Part shown: positions 49,296 through 59,727 of the stretch, in pieces
Layout: every line of letters starts with the position of its first letter
How positions within the stretch are numbered: position 1 is the stretch's first letter
Source: Chryseobacterium limigenitum
Lineage (GTDB): Bacteria; Bacteroidota; Bacteroidia; Flavobacteriales; Weeksellaceae
Assembly: GCF_900114875.1 (NCBI RefSeq)
Contig: NZ_FPKW01000009.1
Span: 1 to 64,000, forward strand
Length of the DNA stretch: 64,000 nucleotides
Reading direction: 5' to 3'
Notes under the pieces: generated by a model
The model's database searches: none
What the model was told of the DNA's origin: nothing
Seen by the model: the letters and a program-made list of their open reading frames with translations, nothing else
Program-made: the position numbers and the translations under genes

Positions 49296-49499
49296 ATTAA
49301 TAGTGATGGATTTATAAATTCATAATCCATTTGCTTTTTTGTGTTGTGTTCTTACAGCATCTTTGTGCGGGTAAAAACACAACGATATTTTATTTTTGTA
49401 TGTGTACAGTACAAAAATTTAAATATAAAGCTGATCAGCAAAAGCCCTATGTCAGGGATTATATGGCAAAGCAAATTATCAAATTTTAAATTTAGTAAA

Positions 49500-49649
49500 A
49501 TGAAAACTAAAAAATTGCAACTTAGAAAGGAAAAGGTTTCTAATTTAACCTCACTATCAAACCAGGAAATGGCTAATGTTAATGGAGGAACACATCCTAC
49601 TACATTACTATTGTTAACAATATTATTAATAGGAGATTCTTCCAAATAA
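49500..49649 (+). CDS. Double-Gly leader precursor peptide B (class I lanthipeptide-like)
   Basis: 49 residues. The leader MKTKKLQLRKEKVSNLTSLS ... MANVNGG is the Bacteroidota class I lanthipeptide leader style, and the core THPTTLLLLTILLIGDSSK has six Thr/Ser and no Cys. It is followed within about 100 bases by the LanB-like dehydratase gene, so it is the obvious substrate. Without Cys no (methyl)lanthionine rings can form, so the product would carry dehydrobutyrine and dehydroalanine or other modifications. Confidence 0.78.
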   Translation: MKTKKLQLRKEKVSNLTSLSNQEMANVNGGTHPTTLLLLTILLIGDSSK

Positions 49650-49750
49650 TATTAATTACTACTTTTGTAGTAGAAGAGACTGTATTACAATTTGTGAGAA
49701 CAGTCTCTTTTTCTATTTTTTACAATTTTGCACCATAGTTTACTTTATAT

Positions 49751-51982
49751 ATGATTACTAAGGCAAAGTATAGTTATTTTGATACATTTTTATTAAGAAC
49801 ACCTTCTTTCAGTTTTGATTCTCAGGAATTTGCAGAACTGAACGGGAAAACTCTTATCGATTTTTTTACAAATAATCAGCAATTTCGAGAAGCAATTTAT
49901 ATTGCTTCTAAAGATTTGTACCATGAAGTTGATAAATCGATAGCAAATAATACAATTAGTGAAAAATTATTAAATTCTCTGGCGAAATATTTTATACGAT
50001 CTAAAACTAGGTGCACCCCATTTGGGCTATTTTCTGGATTTTGTACTGGCTCCATTGGTAAAAGCACAAATATCACCTTAGAAAACACTTCTAAATTTGA
50101 AAAATATATTAGAGTCGATATGGAGGTCGTCTCTGTTGTTACTGATTATCTTCTTACTTTTAGAGATATTGTAATGAGTGTAAAATTTACTCCTAATAAT
50201 ACTATACACTCAATTGGAAGCATTTCATCATATATAGAATCCCAAACCATAAATAATAACGAAAAAGTATGCTTTAAGTCAACATTTGAAGAAGATACAT
50301 ATATGTCTTCAATTCTTGAATATTGTAAAAACGGTAAATTAATTACTGAAATATCTCAATTTCTATTGAAAGAATACGAAATCGATTCAGAAGAAGCCGA
50401 AGATTTTATTTTAGAGCTTATTAAGAATAAAATATTGTGTAGCGAACTAGAAATCTCGACAATAGATACCAATCCTTTTGAAACTTTAATTCATAAGATT
50501 AGTAAAATTGACCATATTGAAGATGTTAATATTCAGAATTTTATAAAGAACGGAGAAGCTTTAATTGACTTTTTCTTAAAGAAAGGCAAAAATATAAGTA
50601 TTGACGATATAGAACTCTTTAAAACGGCTTTTAACTCATTTAATTTCACCTCAAATAATATATTTCAGATAGATCTTAAAGGTAAAGCAAAAATAAATGA
50701 GTTATCAGGAAAAACGATTCAAGATGTTAATAAATCTATTGATATTCTGAATTTATTCTCTCATTATCAAAATAGTGCATTTAAAGAATTTAAGGAGGCT
50801 TTTTATAAAAAATATGAAGATGAAGAAGTGCCGCTGCTACGCGTTTTAGATGATGATTCTGGATTTGGGTATCCGGTGCAGCAAAAAAAATTATTATCCG
50901 ATTTATTAGATGATATATCTTTCCCACCAAATAAAAACACAAACAAATATAAACTCTTTGCTCAAAAAGATATTTTTTTATTGAGAAAGCTAAGTCAGTT
51001 TTTTCTCGATACCAAAGCAACCAATGCGCTTGAATTAAATATAGATGATGCGGATCTTTCTTTTTTTGATAATATAGATCAGGATACCCAACCTCTTCCT
51101 AATACATTATCTGCTCTTGTGGAACTTTATAAAACACAAGATAATGAAGAAAAGGTATATGTAAATATGTTTTCAGCATCAGCAACCAATTTATTAGGAA
51201 GGTTTTCCGCATCTGATAAGAAAGTCAAGGATTGTATCAGAGAAATTTATGAAAAAGAAAAAAGCATGATTGGTAATGATACCATTATTGCTGAAATAGT
51301 TCATCTTCCTAAATATAGAGAGGGAAATGTTCTTTTAAGACCTTCATTCGGCACTTATGAAATTCCAATACTATCCCAATCTTTACTTCCTAGTGATCAA
51401 CAGATTCAATTAAATGATCTTTATTTATCTATGAAAGGGGGACTCCTAGTATTAAGATCTCAAAAACACAATAAATATATACTTCCTAAGCTAAGTAGTG
51501 CCCACAATTATATGAATCCACAAAATCTGTCTTTATATCGGTTTTTATCAGATTTTCAGTATCAGGATGAAAAAAAATATATGTTTTTCGATTGGGGTTC
51601 GATAAGTGAAGATTTTATTTTTTTGCCCAGAATAGTATATAAAAATATAATTCTTTCTAAAGCATTATGGAATCTCACGAATGGTGATTTAATATCATTA
51701 CACTCTTATTCTTCCGATGAGGAACTGGAAGAAAAAATTCATTCATGGAGAAAAAAGTACAGAATACCGGAACAATTTGCTTTAAAAGACTTTGATAATA
51801 AACTATTTATAGACACAAAAAACATTTTCATGTTCAAAATGTTCTTGAATACAGTTAAAAATTTAAAGAAAATCATTATAGAAGAGACCTTTTATGATAA
51901 TGAACTTATTGTTAAAGACGAAAAAGGTAATTCATTTACAAACGAGATAATACTTAATTTTTACAAAAAGCATGACAAATAG
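49751..51982 (+). CDS. LanB-type dehydratase, glutamylation part
   Basis: 743 residues. The N-terminal lantibiotic dehydratase domain begins YSYFDTFLLRTPSFSFD and includes RSKTRCTPFGLFSGF (the RxTPFGxFA-type motif) and RPSFGTYEIPI. In class I systems this domain uses glutamyl-tRNA to glutamylate Ser/Thr of the precursor. The elimination domain is encoded separately by the next, overlapping gene, i.e. a split LanB as in pinensin-like Bacteroidota clusters. No LanC is present in the window. Confidence 0.85.
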   Translation: MITKAKYSYFDTFLLRTPSFSFDSQEFAELNGKTLIDFFTNNQQFREAIYIASKDLYHEVDKSIANNTISEKLLNSLAKYFIRSKTRCTPFGLFSGFCTGSIGKSTNITLENTSKFEKYIRVDMEVVSVVTDYLLTFRDIVMSVKFTPNNTIHSIGSISSYIESQTINNNEKVCFKSTFEEDTYMSSILEYCKNGKLITEISQFLLKEYEIDSEEAEDFILELIKNKILCSELEISTIDTNPFETLIHKISKIDHIEDVNIQNFIKNGEALIDFFLKKGKNISIDDIELFKTAFNSFNFTSNNIFQIDLKGKAKINELSGKTIQDVNKSIDILNLFSHYQNSAFKEFKEAFYKKYEDEEVPLLRVLDDDSGFGYPVQQKKLLSDLLDDISFPPNKNTNKYKLFAQKDIFLLRKLSQFFLDTKATNALELNIDDADLSFFDNIDQDTQPLPNTLSALVELYKTQDNEEKVYVNMFSASATNLLGRFSASDKKVKDCIREIYEKEKSMIGNDTIIAEIVHLPKYREGNVLLRPSFGTYEIPILSQSLLPSDQQIQLNDLYLSMKGGLLVLRSQKHNKYILPKLSSAHNYMNPQNLSLYRFLSDFQYQDEKKYMFFDWGSISEDFIFLPRIVYKNIILSKALWNLTNGDLISLHSYSSDEELEEKIHSWRKKYRIPEQFALKDFDNKLFIDTKNIFMFKMFLNTVKNLKKIIIEETFYDNELIVKDEKGNSFTNEIILNFYKKHDK

Positions 51983-52817
51983 GATATTTACTATCGGATC
52001 TGAATGGTTGTATATGAAAGTATACAGCTCTCCTTTTTTTGCAGATAAAATTCTATTACCTATAGGAGAGTATATCAATACATTAATAGAAAAAAAGATT
52101 ATTGAAAAGTTTTTCTTTATCAGATATTCAGATCCAGACTTTCATATTAGAATAAGATTGAAATTGTTTGATAAAAGTTTGTTTTCAACCATTATTGCCG
52201 AAATGCATGCTATTTTAGATAAGGATATTCAAAATAGAACGGTTGAAATTAGGATGGAAAGCTATAAAAGAGAATTAGAGCGATACAGTCCTGAACTAAT
52301 AGATGATATAGAAACTTTATTTTTTTATAACAGTCTTTCAATTTTAAATTTATTGAAAAGAATTGAAGACAATGCTTTAGATGATAGCAAACGTTGGCTA
52401 TTTGGGTTATTTTATATCGACAATCTTTTATCCTTATTTGGGATGTCTATTGAAGAAAAATTAGAATTTGCAAAGCTAAATAATGAATCTTTTGGTAATG
52501 AATTCAACAAAAATAAACTTTTGAACAAGCAATTAGATAAAAAATACCGGAGTAAAAAAGAGCTTATTGATACAATCTTTATCAATGAAGCATACAAAGA
52601 TACCATATATAATGATTCTTTTGCACTGCAACAAATAATTCAGAATATCAATGATAAGAAGGAAAGGAAGGACTTTCATTATATATTGTCCAGTATAATA
52701 CACATGGATTGTAATCGTTTATTTAGAGATGAACAAAGAAAGCATGAATATGTACTTTATGATTTTTTATACAGATATTATAAAAAGCTTGCATTCGCGA
52801 AAAATGAATTATGTTAA
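51972..52817 (+). CDS. LanB elimination domain (SpaB_C / thiopeptide-type)
   Basis: 281 residues. ITIGSEWLYMKVYSSPFFAD and FFFIRYSDPDFHIRIRLKL are typical of the glutamate-elimination (thiopep_ocin) domain, which removes glutamate to leave dehydro amino acids. The start overlaps the end of the dehydratase gene. The C-terminal HMDCNRLF and YRYYKKLA segments match the usual family ending (N-R). Together with the previous gene it forms a complete dehydratase. Confidence 0.82.
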   Translation: MTNRIFTIGSEWLYMKVYSSPFFADKILLPIGEYINTLIEKKIIEKFFFIRYSDPDFHIRIRLKLFDKSLFSTIIAEMHAILDKDIQNRTVEIRMESYKRELERYSPELIDDIETLFFYNSLSILNLLKRIEDNALDDSKRWLFGLFYIDNLLSLFGMSIEEKLEFAKLNNESFGNEFNKNKLLNKQLDKKYRSKKELIDTIFINEAYKDTIYNDSFALQQIIQNINDKKERKDFHYILSSIIHMDCNRLFRDEQRKHEYVLYDFLYRYYKKLAFAKNELC

Positions 52818-53896
52818 AGAAAAATATTATTTATAATAGTATCCTTTTAATTATCCTCCTATTTCTAGGGGCTTTACCTTTTGTTAAAATACCTATTTCT
52901 TCATCTTCTCGGGGAATTATTGTTCCTATAAGGGTAAATACTAAACTGAATGCCATCATAAACGGAAAGATTATTAAGAATAATCTTGTAAAAAATAATC
53001 AATTTATTAAGCAGGGAGATACATTAATTATTGTAACCACAGAGCAACTGGATACTCAAAAAAGTTTACAAAATAGCCAAAATTCAGATTATTCTGCACA
53101 ATTACAAGATCTTAACAGACTTGCCAAAGGACAATATTCCGGTTTGCAAACTGGGCAATACCAAAAAGAGCTTTCTGCCATGCAGGAAAAAATAGCACAA
53201 GTACAGACTCAGTTATCTTTAGCTCAAAAGGATTTTGACAGAGCGGTAACACTTTATAACCAAGGTGTGATTCCAAAAGCTGAATATGACAAATATTATT
53301 ATGATTATCAGGGGCTAAAAAGACAAATTTCAGGCATAAGAGAGCAACAAATTGCCCAATGGCAGGCTCAAAAGAGAGAAATGGAAAGACAAATCCGTTC
53401 TTTAGGCTCAGAAGTGCAACGAATTAACCAGGAACAAAAAAATTATATTATCACTGCTCCTTCTTCGGGAAGATTAGTGAATTTTTCAGGTGTACAGGAA
53501 GGTAATTTTTTGGTTCAGGGACAAAGCATTGGTGAAATATCTCCAGAACAATCGTTGGTTGCAGAATGTGTGGTTTCTCCAAAAGATATAGGATTCATTA
53601 ATATAGGGCAAAAAGTAAAGTTTCAGGCTGACTCATACAATTATAACCAATGGGGATTATTAGAAGGAAAAGTTATTGATATTGATCGTAATGTTACAGT
53701 TAATCAGCAAACAGGTGAAACATATTTTCATGTAGTTTGCAAATTGGATAAAGATTTTTTACAGTTAAAAAATGGATATAAGGGAAAAATTAGCAAAGGA
53801 ATGACTTTTACTGCCAGATTTTATTTAGTGGAAAGAACATTATGGCAACTGTTATTTGATAGAGTAGATGATTGGTTTAATCCTAATTTAAGCTAA
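52811..53896 (+). CDS. HlyD-family membrane fusion protein
   Basis: 361 residues: one N-terminal membrane helix, biotinyl-lipoyl-like half-motif (SSSRGIIVPIRVNTKLNAII), a coiled-coil hairpin with Gln-rich repeats (residues about 80-200), then a lipoyl/beta-barrel region (IITAPSSGRLVNFSGVQEG). It links the C39-ABC exporter to an outer-membrane channel for peptide export. Overlaps the previous gene by 7 bases. Confidence 0.83.
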   Translation: MLKKNIIYNSILLIILLFLGALPFVKIPISSSSRGIIVPIRVNTKLNAIINGKIIKNNLVKNNQFIKQGDTLIIVTTEQLDTQKSLQNSQNSDYSAQLQDLNRLAKGQYSGLQTGQYQKELSAMQEKIAQVQTQLSLAQKDFDRAVTLYNQGVIPKAEYDKYYYDYQGLKRQISGIREQQIAQWQAQKREMERQIRSLGSEVQRINQEQKNYIITAPSSGRLVNFSGVQEGNFLVQGQSIGEISPEQSLVAECVVSPKDIGFINIGQKVKFQADSYNYNQWGLLEGKVIDIDRNVTVNQQTGETYFHVVCKLDKDFLQLKNGYKGKISKGMTFTARFYLVERTLWQLLFDRVDDWFNPNLS

Positions 53897-53897
53897 A

Positions 53898-56054
53898 ATG
53901 AAGAGAGAGATTCTTATAAGACAACATGATATAAAAGATTGTGGAGCTGCGTGTTTAGCTTCTGTTGCTGCTCATTATGGATTAAAGCTTCCAATTGCCA
54001 AAATTCGACAGCTATGTCATACTGATACAAAAGGAACAAATGTATTGGGAATGGTTCAAGGCTTAGAATCATTGGGGTTTAATGCTAAAGGAGTAAGAGG
54101 GGATATAGGTGCTCTATATGATATTCCATTGCCTTCAATTGCTCATGTAATGATTAATGGGGAAATACCTCACTTTGTGGTTATCTACAAGATCAACAAG
54201 ACCAAGATTTTTGTGATGGATCCTGCTAAAGGGGAAATAGATGAATATCTATTGGCTGATTTTGTTAAAATATGGGCAGGCGTTTTGGTTTTACTTGAAC
54301 CGAATGAATATTTTGACCAAAAAGATGAACGAGTTAGTTTATATAGTAGATTCTGGAATTTAGTTGCTCCACATAAAAGTATTCTTGTTCAAGCATTAGT
54401 GGGGGCTTTAGTTTATACTATTTTAGGATTGTCGACCTCTATTTACATTGAAAAAATTACAGACTATGTATTGATAGATGGAAATCGAAGGTTGCTTAAT
54501 CTACTTTCTGTGGCAATGATTATCATTTTGTTACTTCAAATTTTTATAGGAACGATGAAATCTATCTTAGTATTACAAACTGGGCAAAAAATGGATCGCC
54601 ACTTGATACTAGGCTATTACAAGCATTTATTAAAGCTTCCTCAACGGTTTTTTGACACCATGAAGGTAGGAGAGATTATTTCAAGAGTGAATGATGCAGT
54701 AAAAATAAGGGCATTTATAAACGATGCTGCCATACAGATATTTGTAAATATTTTTATTATCATATTTTCTTTTGCTTTAATGTTTACCTATTATTGGAAA
54801 TTAGCACTTATAATAGCGTTGGTTATTCCATTTTATCTTTTTGTATATTGGATTATCAATAGACTTAATAGGAAAGTTGAAAGAAGGGTGATGGAAGAAG
54901 GGGCTGTATTAGAATCTAATTTAGTAGAATCACTAAATTCTGTGAGAACGATCAAGCAATTTGGAATAGAAACGTTTGCGAACAATAAAACCGACAATCG
55001 TTTTACATCCTTACTCAAAAACATTTATAAATCAGTTCTAAATACAATATTTTCAGGCAGTTCATCAGAGTTTTTGTCAAGAATTTTCACGATTATTCTA
55101 CTTTGGGTAGGTTCAGGGTATGTTATTGATAAAGAAATTACCCCTGGTGAATTATTGTCGTTTTATGCATTAATAGGATACCTGACGGGACCTGTTTCTC
55201 AGCTAATTGGAATGAATAAAACCATTCAAAATGCATTGATTGCCGCCGATCGTCTTTTTGAAATTATGGATTTAGAAAGAGAGGAAACCACAGGAAAAAT
55301 TGAACTGAGTTCGAATCAGATTGGAGATATTCAATTTAAAAATGTCGCTTTTAGCTATGGAAGCCGAGTTGATGTTTTCACCGACTTTAATTGTATCATT
55401 AAAAAAGGGCATACAACAGCGGTTATTGGGGAAAGCGGCAGTGGGAAAACAACTCTTTTATCATTAATTCAAAATTTGTATCCTTTAAAAAGTGGAAAAG
55501 TATTGATTGGAGACTATGACATTGGCTATGTTTCCAATTTCTCCCTAAGAAATTTAGTATCAGTTGTTCCGCAACAGATTGATTTGTTTGCTGGCAATGT
55601 TATTGAAAATATAGCGTTAGGAGAAGATATACCGGATATACAAAGAATAGTTGATATTACTAAAAATCTTGGAATTTTAGAATTTATAGAAAAATTACCC
55701 AATGGATTTCAATCTGATCTTGGAGAGAATGGCTCTCAGCTCTCAGGAGGGCAAAAACAAAGAATTGCTATTGCAAGAGCTTTATACAAAAATCCCGAAA
55801 TATTAATCCTGGATGAAGCAACTTCTTCTCTGGATACAGAAGCAGAATTAACCATCCAAAATACACTTCGTGAATTTAAGAATCAGGGAAAAACCATGAT
55901 TGTTATTGCTCATCGTTTAAGTACCATTGCTCATTCGGATACTATTCTAGTTCTGAAAAATGGACAAATCATTGAGGAGGGAAATCATCAGGATCTTATG
56001 TCAAAAGATTCAGTTTATAAATCAATGTGGGAAAAGCAAACCTTAATTTTATAG
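53898..56054 (+). CDS. C39 peptidase-containing ABC exporter
   Basis: 718 residues. N-terminal C39 protease: IRQHDIKDCGAACLASVA (catalytic Cys15), His in IPHFVVIYK and Asp in MDPAKGEID. Six membrane helices (about 160-440), then a nucleotide-binding domain with Walker A GESGSGKTT, signature LSGGQKQR and Walker B LILDEATSSLD. It removes the leader after GG and exports the core, matching precursors A and B. One base separates it from the HlyD gene. Confidence 0.9.
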   Translation: MKREILIRQHDIKDCGAACLASVAAHYGLKLPIAKIRQLCHTDTKGTNVLGMVQGLESLGFNAKGVRGDIGALYDIPLPSIAHVMINGEIPHFVVIYKINKTKIFVMDPAKGEIDEYLLADFVKIWAGVLVLLEPNEYFDQKDERVSLYSRFWNLVAPHKSILVQALVGALVYTILGLSTSIYIEKITDYVLIDGNRRLLNLLSVAMIIILLLQIFIGTMKSILVLQTGQKMDRHLILGYYKHLLKLPQRFFDTMKVGEIISRVNDAVKIRAFINDAAIQIFVNIFIIIFSFALMFTYYWKLALIIALVIPFYLFVYWIINRLNRKVERRVMEEGAVLESNLVESLNSVRTIKQFGIETFANNKTDNRFTSLLKNIYKSVLNTIFSGSSSEFLSRIFTIILLWVGSGYVIDKEITPGELLSFYALIGYLTGPVSQLIGMNKTIQNALIAADRLFEIMDLEREETTGKIELSSNQIGDIQFKNVAFSYGSRVDVFTDFNCIIKKGHTTAVIGESGSGKTTLLSLIQNLYPLKSGKVLIGDYDIGYVSNFSLRNLVSVVPQQIDLFAGNVIENIALGEDIPDIQRIVDITKNLGILEFIEKLPNGFQSDLGENGSQLSGGQKQRIAIARALYKNPEILILDEATSSLDTEAELTIQNTLREFKNQGKTMIVIAHRLSTIAHSDTILVLKNGQIIEEGNHQDLMSKDSVYKSMWEKQTLIL

Positions 56055-56058
56055 TACT

Positions 56059-56985
56059 ATGTCGTTTTTTTTATTGATATATATTCATATTAAGTTCAGA
56101 ATACGCCAAATATTCAGAACTTTAACACTTAATACGAAAGCTGGTTTTTCATTCTTTATATTTATCATGATTATGATGATGGTAAAACTGCCTTTAGATT
56201 ACTTTCCTCTCTTATTTCTTTTTCCTGTATTTCTTTTTCATTTGGGTAGAAGAGACGTGTATTTTTTAAAGAAAATTTTCTACAAAAACTGGCGATTTAT
56301 TATTTTGATAGAAAATTTGATCATTTGGGGATTCTTTACTATGATAAATATTAATTATAAATATGACTATAAAAGTCTTATCTATATATTTATAGTTTTG
56401 TTCTTTTCCTTTTTTATTGGAAGTGCAAAAAAGAAATTTATGCTAAAATGGGGCTCTTTGCCAAATTCACTTTTTGAATGGAAAAGCTATTTGAGAAGGA
56501 ATACTATACTCATTCTCTTGTGCTATCCATTAGTTCTGACTTCTGCATACGAAAGTTCCACATTAATTTTTGGTGGTCTGTTCATTCTGGATCCAGTCTC
56601 ACATTTATTTAAATATAATGAGAGTAAAGAAATGTTGGAAATGTATTTTACACGAATAAGTTTTAAAGAAAAATTAAAAAATAATATCATATTTTTTAAT
56701 TTGGTATTAGCACCATTGTATATACTATTTATCGTTTTAAATATCAGTAGTTTTTATATCGTTCTATATTACATAGTTTTTATGAACTTATATTATTTAT
56801 TGACAATTACTAGAAAGTATAGCCTATATTCACATCATAACGAAGTAACGGATTATTATATGGGAACTTACTTTGAAAACCTAATTTTGGCAATGACAGT
56901 AGTTCCAGCCGTATTTTCAATCAGAAAGAATATTGAATTGAGCAATCAAAAAATAAAAAGCTATGTTAGAAATCCGAAATATTAA
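56059..56985 (+). CDS. ABC transporter membrane protein (immunity candidate)
   Basis: 308 residues, mostly hydrophobic with about seven membrane segments and no other domain. Followed by an overlapping ATPase gene. In RiPP clusters such pairs usually export the product from the membrane for self-protection. That role is inferred from position. Confidence 0.65.
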   Translation: MSFFLLIYIHIKFRIRQIFRTLTLNTKAGFSFFIFIMIMMMVKLPLDYFPLLFLFPVFLFHLGRRDVYFLKKIFYKNWRFIILIENLIIWGFFTMININYKYDYKSLIYIFIVLFFSFFIGSAKKKFMLKWGSLPNSLFEWKSYLRRNTILILLCYPLVLTSAYESSTLIFGGLFILDPVSHLFKYNESKEMLEMYFTRISFKEKLKNNIIFFNLVLAPLYILFIVLNISSFYIVLYYIVFMNLYYLLTITRKYSLYSHHNEVTDYYMGTYFENLILAMTVVPAVFSIRKNIELSNQKIKSYVRNPKY

Positions 56986-57607
56986 TGTTAAATATTCAGA
57001 AAATTATATATTAAAAAATCTATCTATTTCAGTGGATAACATGAGCAGCAATGTTCTTGGAGTATTGGGAAAAAACGGAGCAGGAAAAACCACATTATTC
57101 AACACGTTATTTGGTGCATTAAACTTTACTGGGGAAATTTTGTGGGAAGGGAAAAAGTTGGATAGAGAAAATATTGCTTATTTAGAAACAACTAATTATT
57201 TCTATCCTTATATTACAGGTAAAGAATATTTAAATTATTTTTCTGCTGATATTTCTGCTGCCGAAAATTACAATTCTCTTTTTAATCTTCCCCTTGATGA
57301 ATTTGTTGACACGTATTCAACCGGAATGAAGAAAAAACTAGCTTTAATTGGAGTTCTTTTATTGGATAAGCCTGTTAATATTCTAGATGAACCTTTTAAT
57401 GGGATGGATTTTGAGGGTGTTCACGTTCTGTATGATGTTATAAAGGATATGAGGTCTAAAAACAAAATCATCATTATCAGTTCTCATATTATTGAAACTT
57501 TATTTCATACCTGTGATAATATTGTATTTTTACAAGATGGGATGATTGAAAAGATGATAGAAAAAAATGAGTTTAATCAACTAAATAAATTTAATTTCAC
57601 CCCTTAA
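56963..57607 (+). CDS. ABC transporter ATPase (immunity candidate)
   Basis: 214 residues: Walker A GKNGAGKTTLF, signature YSTGMKKKLAL, Walker B VNILDEPFNGMD and H-loop SSHI. Typical of LanF/BcrA-like subunits. Its start overlaps the permease gene by 23 bases. Confidence 0.8.
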   Translation: MLEIRNINVKYSENYILKNLSISVDNMSSNVLGVLGKNGAGKTTLFNTLFGALNFTGEILWEGKKLDRENIAYLETTNYFYPYITGKEYLNYFSADISAAENYNSLFNLPLDEFVDTYSTGMKKKLALIGVLLLDKPVNILDEPFNGMDFEGVHVLYDVIKDMRSKNKIIIISSHIIETLFHTCDNIVFLQDGMIEKMIEKNEFNQLNKFNFTP

Positions 57608-58312
57608 GTTTATAGAACTAATGATAAGTAATTTGATTTTTATAATTACAAACTTATGCAAATATTAAAATTTAAGTAAAAAAAGTAATTATTATGAAAT
57701 AATATCACATTTCTTTAGTTTTTAATTGCTTGTTTTTTCAATTAATTGGTTTTCATCGACAAGTAACTTAAATAAACTAAAATCAGAAACTGTTTTTAAA
57801 GCAAACTGTAGTTACAGATTGATTTTTAGGAAAAAAATAAGACTGACCTATGATAAACGATAGTTTTTATTGTAGAATTAGAAAAAAAATTATATATTTG
57901 CATCAGAAATTTTCAAACAACAAGATATTTTGAATAATATTTATAAAGGTACTTAATAAGAAAAATAAAAAATCAGATGTTTCGAGTCCTGTGGGGTTTG
58001 TTAAATTTAGATAACATTCTGATTTATAGTGATAATCGGTTCGAGATTATGTCAGTCCGGATCGCAACTACAATATCAAAGTAGTACAAAAAGCTTTAAA
58101 ACATACGTTTTAAAGCTTTTTTTGTTTTATGTATGTTCAAAGAGAACTAAAAAATCACAATCTGAAAGTGACCTATTCAGTGACCTGTTGAAACAGGTTA
58201 AAAAAGGTCACTGGAAATTCAGACAAACCCTGTTCAGCAGCTAGTTCAGCAACTGAATATCTTGTGATAAGTTTTTGCTAAGGTTAATTTTAAATCTTAA
58301 ACGCTAAACAAT
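57608..58312. other. Gene-free stretch with att-like and terminator sequences
   Basis: No convincing CDS. TATATATTTGC near 57890-57903 resembles both the Bacteroidota -7 element and the GTANNTTTGC core of CTnDOT-type attachment sites. TTTCGAGTCCTGTGGGGTTTG (about 57978-57998) and GGTTCGAGATTATGTCAGTCC (about 58038-58058) look like tRNA 3' fragments, but no complete tRNA folds. A terminator hairpin (AAAGCTTTAAAAC / GTTTTAAAGCTTTTTTT) lies at 58088-58123. The integrase gene begins just downstream, so an attachment site here is plausible. Confidence 0.4.
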
Positions 58313-59548
58313 ATGAACAAGACATTCAATTTACTTTTCTATGTAAAAAAAGCTAAAATCAATTCTGTAGGAGAGTCTCCTATTTATTTGCGGATTACCA
58401 TCGACGGCAAAATAACCGAGGTAAGCACAAAGCGTACAGTAAAGCCTACGAAATGGAATTCTGCAATGCAGAAGGTTAGTGGTTCTTCAGAAGATTGCAG
58501 ATCCCTTAATTATTATTTGAAAACATTTGAGCAGAAAGTTTACGACACCTATCACGAATTAATCAGAGATAACGAAACAGTAACTTCTGAGGCTCTTAAG
58601 AATAAGTTAGTAGGTAGAGGTAGAATAACCCGAACACTCATTCCCGTTTTTCAGGATCATAATGATCGAATGGAGAAACTTATAGACAAAGAATTTGCCC
58701 AAGGAACATTAACCCGTTATAAGACCTGTCTGAAACATACCAAAGATTTTTTGAAATGGAAATACAGTATTACCGACATTGAAATAAAAAAGATCGATTA
58801 TGCTTTTCTAAACGATTTTGAATTTTTTTTAAGGACTGAAAAATCCTGTAATAATAATTCTGCAGTAAAATATATCAAGAATTTTGGTAAGATTATTCGT
58901 ATCTGTCTTGCAAATGGATGGCTGGAAAGAGATCCTTTTATGAACTATCATTCTAAGTTTAATGAAGTGACAAGAATGTTCCTTAATGAAAAGGAGATAG
59001 AAGTACTTTTTGCCAAAGATTTTAACAATGAAAGATTGTCTTTGGTAAGAGATATTTTTCTGTTCAGCTGTTTCACCGGACTAGCGTACATTGATACTCA
59101 AAAACTAACATATCAAAATATCAATTTGGGACTTGATGGCTCTCAATGGATTTATACAAAACGTCAGAAAACTAAAACTACTTCTAATATTCCCTTGCTT
59201 TCTCAAACAGAGAAAATTATTGAAAAATACAAAAATCATCCAGTATGTCTTAATAATGGAAAGTTGCTGCCCATTCTTAGTAATCAAAAAATGAATGCAT
59301 ATCTTAAAGAGATTGCTGACTTGTGCGGAATTAACAAAGAATTGACCTATCATATTGCACGACATACCTTTGCAACTACAATCACTTTGTCTAATGGGGT
59401 TTCCATTGAAAGTGTTAGTAAAATGCTAGGTCACAAGAGCATTAAGACAACACAGCATTATGCGAAAATACTTGATAAAAAAGTCAGTAAGGATATGATG
59501 GAATTGAAACAAAAATTTACTAACAAGGAAACTGTTGTAATTTTTTAG
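58313..59548 (+). CDS. Tyrosine recombinase, CTnDOT/IntDOT-like
   Basis: 411 residues, the length of IntDOT. The arm-binding and core-binding domains are followed by a catalytic domain with HIARHTFATT (H-x-x-R), GHKSIKTTQHYAKI (His/Trp position and catalytic Tyr). The first catalytic Arg is missing: the segment reads FTGLAYIDTQKL, as in CTnDOT-type integrases, which lack it. Located at the right edge of the accessory region, oriented toward the sulfur cluster. Stop TAG. Confidence 0.87.
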   Translation: MNKTFNLLFYVKKAKINSVGESPIYLRITIDGKITEVSTKRTVKPTKWNSAMQKVSGSSEDCRSLNYYLKTFEQKVYDTYHELIRDNETVTSEALKNKLVGRGRITRTLIPVFQDHNDRMEKLIDKEFAQGTLTRYKTCLKHTKDFLKWKYSITDIEIKKIDYAFLNDFEFFLRTEKSCNNNSAVKYIKNFGKIIRICLANGWLERDPFMNYHSKFNEVTRMFLNEKEIEVLFAKDFNNERLSLVRDIFLFSCFTGLAYIDTQKLTYQNINLGLDGSQWIYTKRQKTKTTSNIPLLSQTEKIIEKYKNHPVCLNNGKLLPILSNQKMNAYLKEIADLCGINKELTYHIARHTFATTITLSNGVSIESVSKMLGHKSIKTTQHYAKILDKKVSKDMMELKQKFTNKETVVIF

Positions 59549-59727
59549 GTAGCTCGGTTTTGCTGAAGGATTTTTGATAATTGTAATAATAAAGATTATC
59601 TACTGAACTTTGGGAACAAACTTAATTTCAAGGAAATCGGACTGCGTTTTCCCATCATCTATACGAAGCACTCTTTCGATTTTTATTGATTTATAATAGC
59701 TAATTAATTGAAATCTGTGAGTATCAT

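Noticed and set aside
57960..58070. A tRNA gene, in particular a suppressor tRNA-Gly(UCA)
   Set aside because: Only 3'-end-like fragments (TTTCGAGTCC, GGTTCGAGAT) are present; no acceptor, D-arm or anticodon arm could be paired. I found no complete tRNA by eye anywhere in the window.
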